Positions 44,838 to 56,810 of a DNA stretch of 64,000 bases are shown piece after piece. Source of the stretch: Gordionus sp. m RMFG-2023 (lineage: Eukaryota; Nematomorpha; Gordioida; Chordodea; Parachordodidae); contig NC_088777.1 of assembly GCF_954871325.1 (NCBI RefSeq), forward strand, positions 20,685,366 to 20,749,365, in the 5' to 3' direction. Made by a program: the position numbers and the translations under genes. Numbering within the stretch: the first letter of the stretch is position 1; each line of letters starts with the position of its first letter. The notes under the pieces were generated by a model. It was not told the DNA's origin, did not search any database, and saw only the letters and a program-made list of their open reading frames with translations.

Positions 44838-45235
44838 CTTCCTTTCATTTTTATCAATCACGTTTATAAAGTTATTAGGAGTAAAATAAATGGTTCAATA
44901 GTTTGAAAATGTAAATAAATGATAAATTAAATTTTTTTTATTAATGATTAATAATGACTTAACATTAATACTGTTTATTCCCTGATTTATAAATAATTTT
45001 TGGTAGTAAGTAACCCAGATAAATTTGAAACTATATAGTGGTGTAATAACGGAATAGAGAAATAAAATAAGGTTAATTTTAGTATTTTGAAAAAAAATTT
45101 TTTTATTCCAGTATATCAGATTTGTATGAGCCGTGTCAAGCCGGGTAACTTGTGCAAAATATTTTTCGCGAATTTATAATTTCCCCTTCGCAAATAAATT
45201 ATTAGGAAAGGCAATTTGTACCTAATTTCTTTTAC

Positions 45236-45412
45236 CTGCCGGGTGGAAATACTTTCTAAAATTCTTGACGAGCCATGCTGATCCATATTCCATACATATC
45301 TAGGTTTAAAATCATCTGTATGTTTAATAAAACAGCATACACAAAAATCATTTGGAGTTATAATATGACTTGATTTAATGAATATTAATAGGCATCCAAC
45401 AGAATGACCCGT
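45236..45412 (-). CDS. Candidate upstream exon, unrecognised, coding-like
   Basis: A 59-codon open frame reads GHSVGCLLIFIKSSHIITP, NDFCVCCFIKHTDDFKPRYV and WNMDQHGSSRILESISTRQ, ending at CAG|gtaaaa. It has mixed amino-acid use unlike translated AT-rich noncoding DNA, and a phase 0 end that fits the 34-bp exon at 44837. There is no ATG, and the acceptor is unclear. It could be an N-terminal exon of the zinc-finger gene, part of another gene, or a transposon remnant. Confidence 0.35.
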
Positions 45413-45783
45413 TTAAACCAATTTTCTTGTCTAAGAATAAAAAAAAGATCCAAGACATCAATCACCAAACCAGGCTCCGTTTACACTTATGATAATATAG
45501 ATGATTGAATAATAGAAAAAGCCAACTAGCCAATCCATAATAAAATCCTATGTAAACATAGGTAGATTTAGAAATAAATCTTCTTAGGAGTGAATAATTG
45601 GCTCGGGTAAAAAAATCAGGTATGTAGGGTTTGGAAATATTGTTAAAATTTTAAATTTAATCAGTGATATCAATAAATATTTTATATTATTTTGCAATTT
45701 TGTTCATTTTGGATTATTTCTTAAACATATACTTAAAAAAAAATTTTAAGGGTAAATCTCTTTTACGTTTTGATTTTCCCTAG

Positions 45784-46298
45784 TTCAACCGGGTTCAGTG
45801 TATTGTTTAAAATCATATATTAAGATATTTGTATAATTGTAAATATAAATATTAATAATTTAATTGAGAGATTTTATAATATTTTCAAATTTCAATTAAG
45901 TAAATTCATTTACGCCATTTATTTTTAATTTTTAATTATATTAATTAGAGGAAAATAAAAGTGTACAAGTCAAAGTAAAAATTATTATATTGGATATTGT
46001 TAATTTAAAGAATTACGTCTAAATAAAATTTTTAAAATTGATACATGAGACTGCTTTGTATTTTTAACTATATTTTGCCTATAAAATATAAAGTTAATTT
46101 TTTATACCAAATTTATGTCTAGTTTTTTAATTATGATTTAATTATAGAATTTTTTTTAATCAATTCAAAAATTCTTAGACCCAAGCTGAACCCGGAATCA
46201 AAGCCGGGTTCAAAAATATTTCCCTGAATCAAAACCGAATCATTTTTTTTTACCTTAAACCGAACCCGGGCAAAAATCTTAGCGGATTCGCATCCCTG
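45784..46298. mobile_element. Truncated copy of the CAGGGATTCGAACC hAT MITE
   Basis: The AT-rich core (gatatttgtataattg, ataatttaattg) and the right end GGATTCGCATCCCTG match 38303-39079. The left end is missing. A third left end starts at 46383 (CAGGGATGTGAACCCGG) with no partner. Confidence 0.75.
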
Positions 46299-46382
46299 CT
46301 TGTAAGTCTGCATAGTATATAGAGATGACTATTACCAACATTTTTATCTCTTTAAACATAGTGGACAAATAAGTAGTAATCA

Positions 46383-47157
46383 GGGATGTGAACCCGGACC
46401 TTGAACTCTCAAAACGTTCATGTTTTTGTTGAATCAGAACCCAAACCCGAACCTTTTTAAAAGTTGATGGTACAAGGTATCAACAAAAATATTTAAATAA
46501 ATTTTTTAAATTAATAAATTATATAAAAAAATTCATGAAAAATTAATAAGAAGAATGTTTTTCATGAAATAATTTCCCATTTTCTTCGCATTTCTCAAAT
46601 TTTCAGTTTTTTTGCATCCATTTAAGTAGTAAAATTTTATTATAAATGATATAATATACTAATAATATAATAACAAACGTTGCTTATCTTGTTTGTATCA
46701 ATTTTAGAAAGTAAAATAATGGGACAAAACATAAAATCAAGAAAGGAAAATAAAATCCAACATTTCTATATTCAATTTAAATTAAATTTAATTAAAATAT
46801 AAGTAATTATGTCAATATAAGTTTATCAATAGTTTTGGCATGTTTGATTTTGTATGGGTCCTTTTTGAATTAAATAATTTTTAAAAAAATTGATGGCAAG
46901 ACAAAAAAGGATTTTTTAAAATTTTGATAGGAAATTATGTTTATATGGAGTATGGCAATTTATCCCACATAATGGACATTCAGGTTCCCAATTCTGTAAA
47001 ATTCGACTAACCTCAGCCCCCCCCCCTACGTCTACGTATGGATATAATTTTAACAAAAATATAAATATAAATTATAAAAATGTGAAATTATTTTGATATT
47101 TTGATAAAGGTGGCAAACTTAAAGTTACCATAGTACCTCAAAAAATAAAGAATATTT
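46383..47157. other. Intergenic DNA between the two zinc-finger loci
   Basis: It opens with a solo left end of the GAACCC MITE family. Then AT-rich sequence follows, with a poly-C run at 47019-47027. No exon was seen. Confidence 0.4.
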
Positions 47158-47160
47158 TTT

Positions 47161-49209
47161 TTATTGATTCCAAAGTAAAAACATTATAGAAATATAATTG
47201 TTGAGTAAGTTATTGAAATTTTCGACCATCAATATATGGTGATAATATTGAAAAAAATTTAATAACTTTTTCCTATGGTAGATCCGAAGACGGTAAATGT
47301 TTTTCTTTTGATTCAAAGTTTTGTGAGTAAGGGAAGAATGTCTGATTTCATTAATTAAATAAGTCCTGTAATTAAAATAGTTATCTGATTTAAAATCATT
47401 TATCCGCCGTATTAAATATTTGCATTTAAGTACTTTAATAGCTGAGAATTGTCTGAAATCTTGTGATAAAAATGAATTAATCAAATTTCCTAAGTCAGAA
47501 TTCTCCATTGACTTAATGTTAGAAATCATTTGTGCATATTGCTGGTCCATCAAATTATCTTTAGAGATGTCGTTAAATGATTCAATGTTTTTTGCATTAG
47601 TAATTGCATCTTCGTCCCTGTTATTTTTAATATATTTAGTGACATAAGTATGCATTGATATAGCAGTTGATATATTTTCAGGTTGACTAAAATATTCTAA
47701 TACTCTTTCGACTAAGGTATGAAGTATTAAACGTTGATTAAAATTTAATTTTTCAACTAAAATGGCTAATTTCTGGTTATAGCTATTATCTCTATTTTTT
47801 TGATTCATTAGGTTTCCCAAGTTTTGGGCTATGGAACGTAAAACATCCACCACTAACTCGATATATGATTGGCTATATTTTCCGAAACTATTCTGATCTA
47901 TATCCGTAGTTTGGCAATTCATGGTACTGTGGACATTTTCGTTATATTCATCTTTTTTAGGAGGATTCCCCATAATATCTCTAGAAATCTTTTTGGTATT
48001 GACTAGACTAGGTTTCAATAATCGGTTTTTATCGTGATCAAAGATGTGTGGAAGAATAGATAAATGTGCCTCGTATATATGCCGCGTAATACCGGGTCTA
48101 GTTTTTGAAGATTTTTCGCATAGAAAGCAATTGAAAGTGTTCCATAAGGATGAATGTACTGCGTTGTAATGTTTGATCATGACGTGTTTGGCAGGGGTAG
48201 TAAAGGAACATTCAAAACATTTCAGTTTGTCGTCGTTGGTAAAAGATGATAAGGAGTTGATTTGAGGTAAATTTGCAATTAAGCTCTCCTGCTTAGATAA
48301 AGAAAGCATTCTTTTTGTGTTTTCTATATTATTATAAAAGCATTTATTATTAGTCCTAAGAAGACTATCAGTTTTTTCGTTCGATAAAAATGAAGCAGTC
48401 GTATAAAGAGACTGCTTGGGTTGCATAGAAGGTGAAAGGGAGTGAGAAGATTTAAATGTCTCCGAAACGATATTAAATAACCGAGCTGGAGCAGAACCTT
48501 TTCTATCATAAATATTTGTCTTAGATTTATTCCGAATCTCATTATTATTATTTAATAAATGTTTTGGAACTTTAGTTTGATAACCTGTTTTATGGGAAGT
48601 AAGGTAATGAAATTTGAGTTCACGTGCATCAATAGTTTTGAAATGGCACTCAAAACACTGCATAAATATACTATCTTTCGTCGAGCTGCTCATTTGAATT
48701 GAATCGTGGTACAGATTTGAGGTAGCGCAATATTTTTTACGTATATCTAATTTATCTTGAATAGAGTTATCCCGATATTTATCATATTCTGCCAAGATGA
48801 AAGGATATTTATCCACATCGTCATTGATGCTTATAAGACCATGCTGTTGTGATTTGAAATCGGAATTTTCGTAAACATGGTCAATTTTGGACTTTTCGAC
48901 CATCGATTCATCTTTTTGGTTTATGTATAATGAGCAATTTGTTTGAAAGGGTGTAAAACTTTCTAGATCTAACGAAACATGGCCTGGCTTATGGTCATTG
49001 CTACTATCAGTAACATTATCAAAATTAGTCGAAGAATTTTTGAGGTACTTTTTTTGGCCTTTTTTAATTTTATCGTCACTTTTGTCTTGGATGGGAGGAA
49101 AAATTTGGTTGTCGAGATGTTTAGGAGGCTTCTCGTAAAGTTTTCCCTTTTGATCGCATAAAAAATCGTTAACTATTTCTGAATCGTATATGCGTTCCAT
49201 AGTTACCAT
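47161..49209 (-). CDS. C2H2 zinc-finger protein, 682 residues, single uninterrupted frame
   Basis: Probable nuclear protein. The ATG at 49209 follows an in-frame stop, so the start is good. Finger 1 is at about residues 185-206 (CFECHFKTIDARELKFHYL). Fingers 2 and 3 form an adjacent pair at 331-382 (CFECSFTTPAKHVMIKHY and CFLCEKSSKTRPGITRHIY). All are C-x2-C...H-x4-5-H. Residues about 430-530 are helical, with heptad-like hydrophobics (YIELVVDVLRSIAQNLGNLM) and no finger. The rest is Asn/Ser/Lys-rich. AATAAA overlaps the stop codon (47160-47165 on this strand). It lies upstream of and collinear with the gene at 44734-40427 and uses a similar finger style, so a shared origin, or one long transcript, is possible. 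No ortholog was recognised. Confidence 0.82.
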   Translation of the reverse strand: MVTMERIYDSEIVNDFLCDQKGKLYEKPPKHLDNQIFPPIQDKSDDKIKKGQKKYLKNSSTNFDNVTDSSNDHKPGHVSLDLESFTPFQTNCSLYINQKDESMVEKSKIDHVYENSDFKSQQHGLISINDDVDKYPFILAEYDKYRDNSIQDKLDIRKKYCATSNLYHDSIQMSSSTKDSIFMQCFECHFKTIDARELKFHYLTSHKTGYQTKVPKHLLNNNNEIRNKSKTNIYDRKGSAPARLFNIVSETFKSSHSLSPSMQPKQSLYTTASFLSNEKTDSLLRTNNKCFYNNIENTKRMLSLSKQESLIANLPQINSLSSFTNDDKLKCFECSFTTPAKHVMIKHYNAVHSSLWNTFNCFLCEKSSKTRPGITRHIYEAHLSILPHIFDHDKNRLLKPSLVNTKKISRDIMGNPPKKDEYNENVHSTMNCQTTDIDQNSFGKYSQSYIELVVDVLRSIAQNLGNLMNQKNRDNSYNQKLAILVEKLNFNQRLILHTLVERVLEYFSQPENISTAISMHTYVTKYIKNNRDEDAITNAKNIESFNDISKDNLMDQQYAQMISNIKSMENSDLGNLINSFLSQDFRQFSAIKVLKCKYLIRRINDFKSDNYFNYRTYLINEIRHSSLTHKTLNQKKNIYRLRIYHRKKLLNFFQYYHHILMVENFNNLLNNYISIMFLLWNQ

Positions 49210-50518
49210 CTCTTTTCGAATTAATAATTAGTGTCTCAATTTTGATATTTTTTGCTGGTTGGCTTGATTATATATTATCGAGATTATCGAAGGATTTTTC
49301 TAATTTGTAAAGATAAATAAATATAAGATTATTTTTTAAAATCAATCATATATTAAAAGTAAGGGGTTCTTCGAAACTAAAATTATACCTTTTTTCATAA
49401 AAAGTTTATTGAAATTTTCAATATAACACCATTACTTATTTTAGAAGAAAATATAGAAATTTTTTTAAATGTTATCTTTGAATTCACTTATAATCATTTA
49501 TGTGCATATTTAATAAGTTAAAAATAAAATATTAAATTTAATAATTTTTTATTTTGTTTTGACTATAATTTTTTAAAAATTCTAAAATAAAAAAATTACT
49601 ATCCTCAAATTCATTAATTATTTAATAGTGAGAAGAGAACCATTTCACAATTTTTTTTTATTAAATATTTTTAAAACATTAGATATTCTTTATAAAGTCT
49701 ATTGATATATAGTATAGTGTATATTATTATGCATATAATATTTATAATACAAACTAATACTTTAAAATATAGTAAAATATAATAATGTATCCTATAAAAT
49801 TAACCGAAGAAAAGAAATTATATTTGGTTTTTTATTTTGTTGGTACGTTTAACCTACAAGTTTAAAGTTAAAATATTTTGAGTTTAACAGAAAGAAGTTT
49901 CAAACCGCTTTCATATATATATATAATATAGTATTTATACACATAAATGGTTCTATAAATATTTTATAATTTAGTTTTTTTTTAAATCTAAATTAAAATT
50001 TGGTATTTAAAAAAAGAGAAGCCAAAATAAAGGTTTATCTAAAAGTGAATATACAAATGAATGGATTTTATAAAAATTATATAAGCTTATTTGATCTTTA
50101 ATCAACAAACTCTTTAAGTATCAAATATACACATTAATAAATAGTGAGTTCTCAGTTAAGAAAGCTGCGAATAAATTACATATATATTTTTTAAAAGTGC
50201 TGTTTATTTATGATAAAAAGCATAATTATAAACGATATAAATCTATAATAAAGTGATTTTAAACTCTGCTCATCCCGCTCGTAAATATTTCAAGAGCCCC
50301 CATCGGTTTAATAGGAGGGCGGGCAGTCAGACATCTCACAGTAAATTATTAGAAAAGTATTCGTTATGAAATGAATTTAAGAGATAGCGCTGAAATTTAT
50401 ATTTAAAAAACTCTAAATTTAATCTCCATCTTTTTTGCTTATTTTTTATTTTATAGTTAAAAAACCATATTATTTTATTCTTAATTTGGAAAAACCTAGA
50501 GATTTCTAATATAATTAT
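49210..50518. other. 5' flank of the 682-residue gene, AT-rich
   Basis: It would contain the promoter, but no motif can be defended. A diverged GC-richer MITE remnant is at about 50268-50340 (catcccgctcgtaaatattt, ggagggcgggcagtc). Confidence 0.4.
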
Positions 50519-51087
50519 CAGAGACCTGCAGGCCCAGCCCTAAGCCCGGCCGTATTTTAATTTTTTAATTTAACCGGGCCGGGGCCTGAAATTTTTTTTT
50601 AAAAAATATCCAGGCCGGGCCGTAGGGGAGACCGGGGTAAAGCGATTGACGGGGTAACAATGTTAACGCGAATAACTTTTTAACCATTGAGTATAAAGAC
50701 CTTAAATTTGGTGTGAAGATGTATTTTTATATCTAATTTCTTACCTATGTTCATCTTTTAAAAAACTTACCTGGTTTTATATATTTTGTCAAAAAACTAT
50801 TTTTTACCCAAAAAATATAAAAATCATTCTCTAGTATATTTTGCTTTTAGTAAAATTTACATATCCTCAGGATTTAAAATTTGGCACACATGTTCCTTAA
50901 TGTATTAGCTATAAAATAAAATTTATCTGACATCTTTAGCTATATTAGAAGTCACGCAATAACGATATTTATAATATATGTCACCTAGGGGTAAAGCTGT
51001 TATGGGTAAAATGGTTAAAATATAAAATTATTCACATTAATTTTTCATTAATTCATTTATTATAATTTTTATTGTATCAATCAAATA

Positions 51088-51412
51088 ATGAGAAATTATA
51101 AAAGAAAAACCCATATACAGAGATGTAAATATAATAAATGAAGCCATAAAATATAAAATAACAAATAATACTTCATTAAATTTGTCTGCTAAAAAATTTA
51201 ACATACCTTATACAACGTTGAGAAGGAGATGTAAAATTGGTATTAAAAGTTCAGATCATCATAAACAAATATTTACAAATGAAGAAGAATCTAGATTGTG
51301 TGACTACATATTAGAAGCAAGTAGGTCATTTATGGGATTAACGCCTAAACAAGTAATTAAATTATATTGTTTGTATTATATTGTATTTCATAATTTTAAT
51401 AACTCAATTTAA
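51088..51412 (+). pseudogene. pogo-type transposase N-terminal HTH remnant
   Basis: The ATG at 51088 reads MRNYKRKTHIQRCKYN, then a frameshift leads into EAIKYKITNNTSLNLSAKKF and NIPYTTLRRRCKIG. After this comes TNEEESRLCDYILEASRSF with MGLTPKQVIKL. The AxKFxIPxTTLxRR and LTPKQV motifs are typical of the psq/CENP-B-like DNA-binding half of pogo transposases. The frame then runs into the tandem repeat and stops. Confidence 0.85.
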
Positions 51413-51664
51413 ATATCAATATTAATTTGGTAACTTTAATAAAAATGCTCAATTGAAATTATATTGTATTTCATAATTTTAATAATGCTCAATCTAAATA
51501 TCAATATTAATTTGGTAACTTTAATAAAAATACTCAATTGAAATTATATTGTATTTCATAATTTTAATAATGCTCAATCTAAATATTATTAATTTGGTAA
51601 CTTTAATAAAAATGCTCAATTGAAATTATATTGTATTTCATAATTTTAATAATGCTCAATCTAA
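51371..51664 (+). repeat. 85-bp tandem repeat, about 3.5 copies, at the site of the lost DDE core
   Basis: Units starting with aaattatattgtatttcata begin at 51456, 51541 and 51623, with a partial first copy before them; one unit is 82 bp. The repeat joins the HTH half to the C-terminal half exactly where the catalytic domain should be. Confidence 0.92.
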
Positions 51665-51679
51665 AAATCATGTGGGGCA

Positions 51680-52312
51680 ACAATTTCAGATTTATGATAT
51701 TCCAGGAGTGTTTAAAAAATGAAATACCAAGGGCAGTGACATCAAATAATATATTAAATGGATTCTTAGCATGTGGCATATTTCCTTTAAACCCAAATAT
51801 ATTTACAGAACAAGATTATATCTGCTGTAATAATTCAAATGCTAACTCAAATATTGAATTTGAAAATAATGATGAAAATATTAGAGTGACTCAAAATCTT
51901 ACAGTGACTCAAAATAATGATAGTGATTTATCTATATTATTGAACGAAAATGTTCCAGATGATATTGATGAACCTTATCATGATATGTTACCATCATGCT
52001 CAAAAAATTATAATAAAGTATTCAATCCTTCATCTATAATACCTATTCCAAAATTATTCAATATTTCATCGGATAAAATATCTAAAAAAAAGAATTCAGA
52101 AATATTAACATCTAAACCTTATAAAAAAAAATTATTAATTCAGAGAAAAAAAAGATATCAAAAAATAATTGTTTATGTGTTATTTGTAATAAAAACTATA
52201 AAAATAGTCGCGAGGGCGATGAATGGCTAAAATGTACAATGTGCCTTGAATGGGCACATTCTAAATGTGCTAATTATGATAATTATTTTACATGTCCTTA
52301 TTGTATCGATTA
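51680..52312 (+). pseudogene. pogo-type transposase C-terminal part with a PHD-like zinc cluster
   Basis: The frame reads FQECLKNEIPRAVTSNNILN, GFLACGIFPLNPNIFTEQDY, which is the 'N...GF..CGI.P.NP.IF...D' stretch following the DDE domain in Tigger/pogo proteins. It continues through a Ser/Asn-rich linker. After one frameshift near 52160 it ends with CLCVICNKNYKNSREGDEWL, KCTMCLEWAHSKC and YFTCPYCID. These eight Cys/His ligands form a PHD-like finger common at the C-terminus of invertebrate pogo transposases. Confidence 0.82.
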
Positions 52313-52816
52313 GTTTTTTGAAATAAAAATCATAAATAAATCTTAAATTTGTAATATTTGTTAAATAAAACAATAAATATGTGTCAAATATTATTTTAAC
52401 CACTTTACCCTAGTGCTTATCCATTTACACTTTTTTTTATCTTGTAGAAGAGAGATGGGGCTACACATTGATCTATAATTTGTTGTGTTTGACTCTTGTT
52501 TAAAATTTTTATGGTAAATATGCAAAATGCCTATCGTTTTACCCCGGTCTCCCCTATATTTTAAAACCAAATATTTGAAATAGCCATTATTAGCTGTAAA
52601 AATCAAAAATATTATTTTAAAAAATCCGAGCCGGGCCTGAAAATTTTTTAAAAAAAAACCCGGGCCGGGCCAGAGAAAATTTTTGAAAAAAAAATCCGGG
52701 CCGTGCCTATAAAATTTTTTAAAAAAATTCCGGGCCGTACAAATGGTACCTCTGCAGGTCTCTGATAATTATATTAATCCTTCTCTACAAAGGTGAAAAA
52801 ATAACCTTAACTAAAA

Positions 52817-53311
52817 AGGTAAGGTCTATTTTACCCCAAATTTAGCCATATCTCAAAACATATTAAGGTATAAGACCTAAGATTTTGAATATATATTAAA
52901 GAATATTGGAGATAATAAACACAAAATTTTAGATTAATATTTATTTCCAGAAAAAAGTTATACTAATTTTCCTAAAGTTGCTAAATATTTTTTTATAGTA
53001 ATATCACCAAAAAAATTTTAAAATGCAAATTTTATTATATATTTTATTAATTCAATGTTGAATAATGATAATTGCATAAATTTTATTTAAAAAAAATAAA
53101 ATACCAAAAAAAAGTGGGACCTATATACTACCCCAAGCTCAACAAATTGCAAATATTTTAAAAAAATCTAAATAATAATCTTGAAATTTGGTAGATATAT
53201 TCCTTATAACAAAATATTAAAATACTATAAAAACCAGGCCAAAATATCTTCAGTTTTTTTTATTACCATGATTATAAACGTCGTGGGGTTATTTACCACA
53301 CCTTTAAGTGA
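52817..53311. mobile_element. Possible MITE with AAAGGT...ACCCC ends
   Basis: The left end AAAGGTAAGGTCTATTTTACC and the right end GGGGTTATTTACCACACCTTT are imperfect inverted repeats. TTAA occurs near both ends. The superfamily is uncertain. Confidence 0.4.
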
Positions 53312-55519
53312 AGGATTGTGCCTATATGCTGTATTGTCAACCTAACTCATTTGAGCTTATATGTTGACAAAAATCATATTTCAATATATTTAAGTTTTTT
53401 AAAGTTATATGATATCAAAGTATTATGTTATGATTCATCATTATTTTAAGTCGAAAAGTATTTTAAGACACTAGGCGTTAAGTAATTTTACTAAATTCCG
53501 ATAGAGGCTTGAATGAGTCTAAACTCTATACATATATCTTTATATTTTACTTTTTATTAACTTTAATCATCTATTTTTGATGAAACCATCTAGTCGTTTT
53601 GAAAAATTCCGTCAAAAATAGATTAAAACTAAAAGGAAAATAAAACTTGGACCTGAAGTAAAAATTAGTATTCCGAATTCAAACATAAATGTAACTGTAT
53701 AAAATCGGTATTATTATCCCCAAATTTAGAGCGGCAATCACTAAGTATAAGTTTTGCTTTTAAACAATGGCATGGCACTATCATTTGTCAAATATAAGTT
53801 TTGTCTTGATAAACAATTATTCGACACTCGTATTTGTCATTACCGTCTGACAGAAAATAATCTTTCCATGTGATAATGGTTTATCATATTAATAAATAAT
53901 GATATCAACAAAGAGTATAGTCAGAAAACACCTGATAGTGAAATAAGATTAATGGGTGTAGTTTAATTAATAGGGTGACATCTCTCTACCAAGATTATAA
54001 ATATTTCCTTGAAATTTGTGGCATGAATGTTCTTAATATAAAATTTTATAAATTTTGGGGATGAAAAGACTATATTTTTAATATTAGTTTAAGAAACGTA
54101 TGCAGTGTGGGGGGGGGGGGCATGGGGCGAATTCCCCTAAGTGAAAAAATTCAGGTGCTAGTTAAAATATTTTTCAAAATTATTACTGTTTTATGATTAT
54201 TATTTTATATTTTATAATAATCATTCCTACCTATTTTGCATATATTTTCCAATTTAAATTGAAAATAGGTTACTAATTTATTCTACGAATTGTTATTGAT
54301 TTCAAACTTTCCCTAGCATTTATATTTATTTAACATTTTTAAATTTTCCACCAAATCATTTTCACTTCAAAACTAAAGTAAAATATTTTTTAAAAATATC
54401 ATTAATTTGATTGAGACTTTAATAGCTGAAAGTATTATCAACTTAAGGAAATTAGGGCAAATGTAGATAACGAATTATAAATTATATGACACTATTGTGT
54501 CAAAGGTAGAGCTCTGTGAATTTATTATTTGCCTCCCTCGAATCGTAGCAAGATCATTGTTCCAATATTAATATAGGGTATACTATAAAATAATCCTCCC
54601 TTGGATACTTTTATAAATAAATAAATGAAAGGTTCTTGATTAATGAGGCAGCACTAACAAATCGCAAATATTATTACCGCAGAATCCGTCCGAATCTATT
54701 TCAAATCTTAATAGAGAAAAAATTAAATATTTGACAGATTGTGAGGATGTCAAAGAATCCCACAATAATTATTCTATATTTTGGCAATTCTACCCATTTA
54801 GACTTTACCAATGATAACATGCAAAAAAACGTACCTAAAAAGTAAGAAGTAGTAGGGCTAGTCGGTGCTAGGGGCTTGTCGATTCAGCGGATTTTATTTT
54901 AAAACCAGTAACAATTATATAGTAAAATTGTTCTAAAATAGAATTAATTCTATGATATCCATATTTGGGGAAGAAAATAATTTATATTATTTAGCTATTT
55001 AAATTTTTATTGGTTATGACATGTTTTTGACGTGAAAATTACAATATTTTCGCATTACATTATTAGGTTGTATTAAAAAATTAAAACTTTAAACATGACA
55101 ATATGGAAAATATATGAAAGTTAAAACTCTATTTTAATATTTAGGAAAGTTTAGAATTAATATGTAAGGCTTAAATATATGTTAAGATCATATTAGTAAT
55201 ATTACCACGATTGGGGTTTGTAGAATCGTGGCTTGTGGGCGCAATCAATCAATTAATTTTTATAATATTATTATGGTACTCAAATATATAATATTTCCAA
55301 ATAAGAAAATTTTCACCAAAAAGGATTCTGAAGAAGCAATAAAATTAAATGAAAATTTTAAGTCATCAAGAAAAGTTATATCTATTACAGGTTAAAATAT
55401 AATATTTTATAAATTTAATATATAAAATGAAAATTAATATATAAATTTATCAATGTAATTTTTAATAATAAATTTCAATTTTAAACACAAGATCTAAATA
55501 AATATCTTGAAAACTAAAA

Positions 55520-55590
55520 TCATCATATATATATATATTGTGATATATATAAATATATATTGTGATATATATAAATATATATTGTTATTA
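55520..55590. repeat. Short AT tandem array, about 3 units of 22 bp
   Basis: The repeated segment is atattgtgatatatataaat. It is partly palindromic. Confidence 0.8.
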
Positions 55591-56810
55591 ACATATTATT
55601 TGATTAAATTTAATTTATAATTATATTTAATCAATCAGATATGAGCATTTATTTACCATATATAAATATTAGTCTGATACTAAGATCAATTATTTAAAAT
55701 GAAATATATCCAGCAAACAAAGATTTTCATATATATATCTATTGTAATTGACAATATATATATGATTCAAATTATTACTTTAAATAGATATGAACATTTT
55801 AGTTATCAGGATATTTATTTTGGCCTGATAATTAGATCCAATTAATGTTATACATTTAAATATAGAAATAGATAAATTTAGAGTAAATTTATTTTATTTT
55901 TTAAGACATTATAAAAAATATAAAATGGCTGGCACTATACTAAAGATGGGTCAAATAAACAAAAAATATTATGACGAGGAGGAAAATAAAATGGATGAAT
56001 ATCTAATTTCATGAAGTAACACTTTTTATGGCTTATCAAGGTATTAAAAAAATTATAACTGAAATTTTACCTCATCCTTATTCAAGAAGCAGCTTTTATT
56101 TAAAAAAATCAAAAAAACACATTGTTAATAATAAAATATGTTTGTAATATATGTATGTTCAGAATATGTAAAGGTTGGGCGAATGGGTCCTGTTTATTTG
56201 TTATAATTGTAAATAATATTATATAAATAAAGCATATATGAAAATTTGAAGAAAATTTTTTTGTGTCTCATAGGAAGTCTAATAAATCACTTGATTCTAG
56301 CCCCAACGATGATCTGCTTATCCACGGATTAGGGGCTACTAGGTTCAAAATATCACTTTTACTATACCTTTTTTAGAGAAAATATTATTAAATATTAAAA
56401 AAAAACAGTTTATATTTATAGCTAAGTGTTTTAGGTATCGATTGGCATTTTACAAGATCTTATACGATCATTATTTTAGGGGCTATCACGATTTTGGCAA
56501 AAATTGCGCCGACTAGATATTTTTTGGCAAATTTTTTTTTCGAGACTTATTTTAGAGTGATATTCATTTTCATATGTCGATTGTATATAATTTTAATTAT
56601 TTTATCATTAATATTTAAATTAGTATATTAGAAATTGTTATTAATTCTTAAATAGCAAATTTAATTATCCATCCTCTCATACAAATTCTTGCGTACGCTA
56701 CTGATTAGTTTATTATCAATATCAACCATCTTTTAGTTTAATTTCGTTTATATCATTGATCTTGTCCTTGTTTGTTCCAGATATTAAACATATTAGATAT
56801 ATAAATAGAT

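Larger units (their letters stand above)
50625..52554 (+). mobile_element. pogo/Tigger-type DNA transposon, internally deleted
   Basis: The ends GGGGAGACCGGGGTAAA and TTTTACCCCGGTCTCCCC are inverted, and TA is duplicated (50623-50624 and 52555-52556). The empty site is visible in the related MITE at 59963 (ccgtatattt). Inside are an N-terminal helix-turn-helix region, an 85-bp tandem repeat, a post-DDE region and a C-terminal zinc cluster. The DDE catalytic core is absent, so this copy cannot encode an active transposase. Confidence 0.92.
50519..52764. mobile_element. hAT MITE (CAGAGACCTGCAG) split by a pogo-type transposon
   Basis: The ends CAGAGACCTGCAGG and CCTCTGCAGGTCTCTG are inverted. 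The flanks ataattat (50511-50518 and 52765-52772) are identical. The body is full of CCGGGCC-type runs, and both halves match the copy at 59963. The host MITE is about 316 bp once the inner element (50625-52554) is subtracted. Confidence 0.92.

Noticed and set aside
47420-49161. Plus-strand frames at 47420-47647 and 48979-49161
   Set aside because: They are antisense to the 682-codon zinc-finger frame, which has good finger motifs and a defined start.
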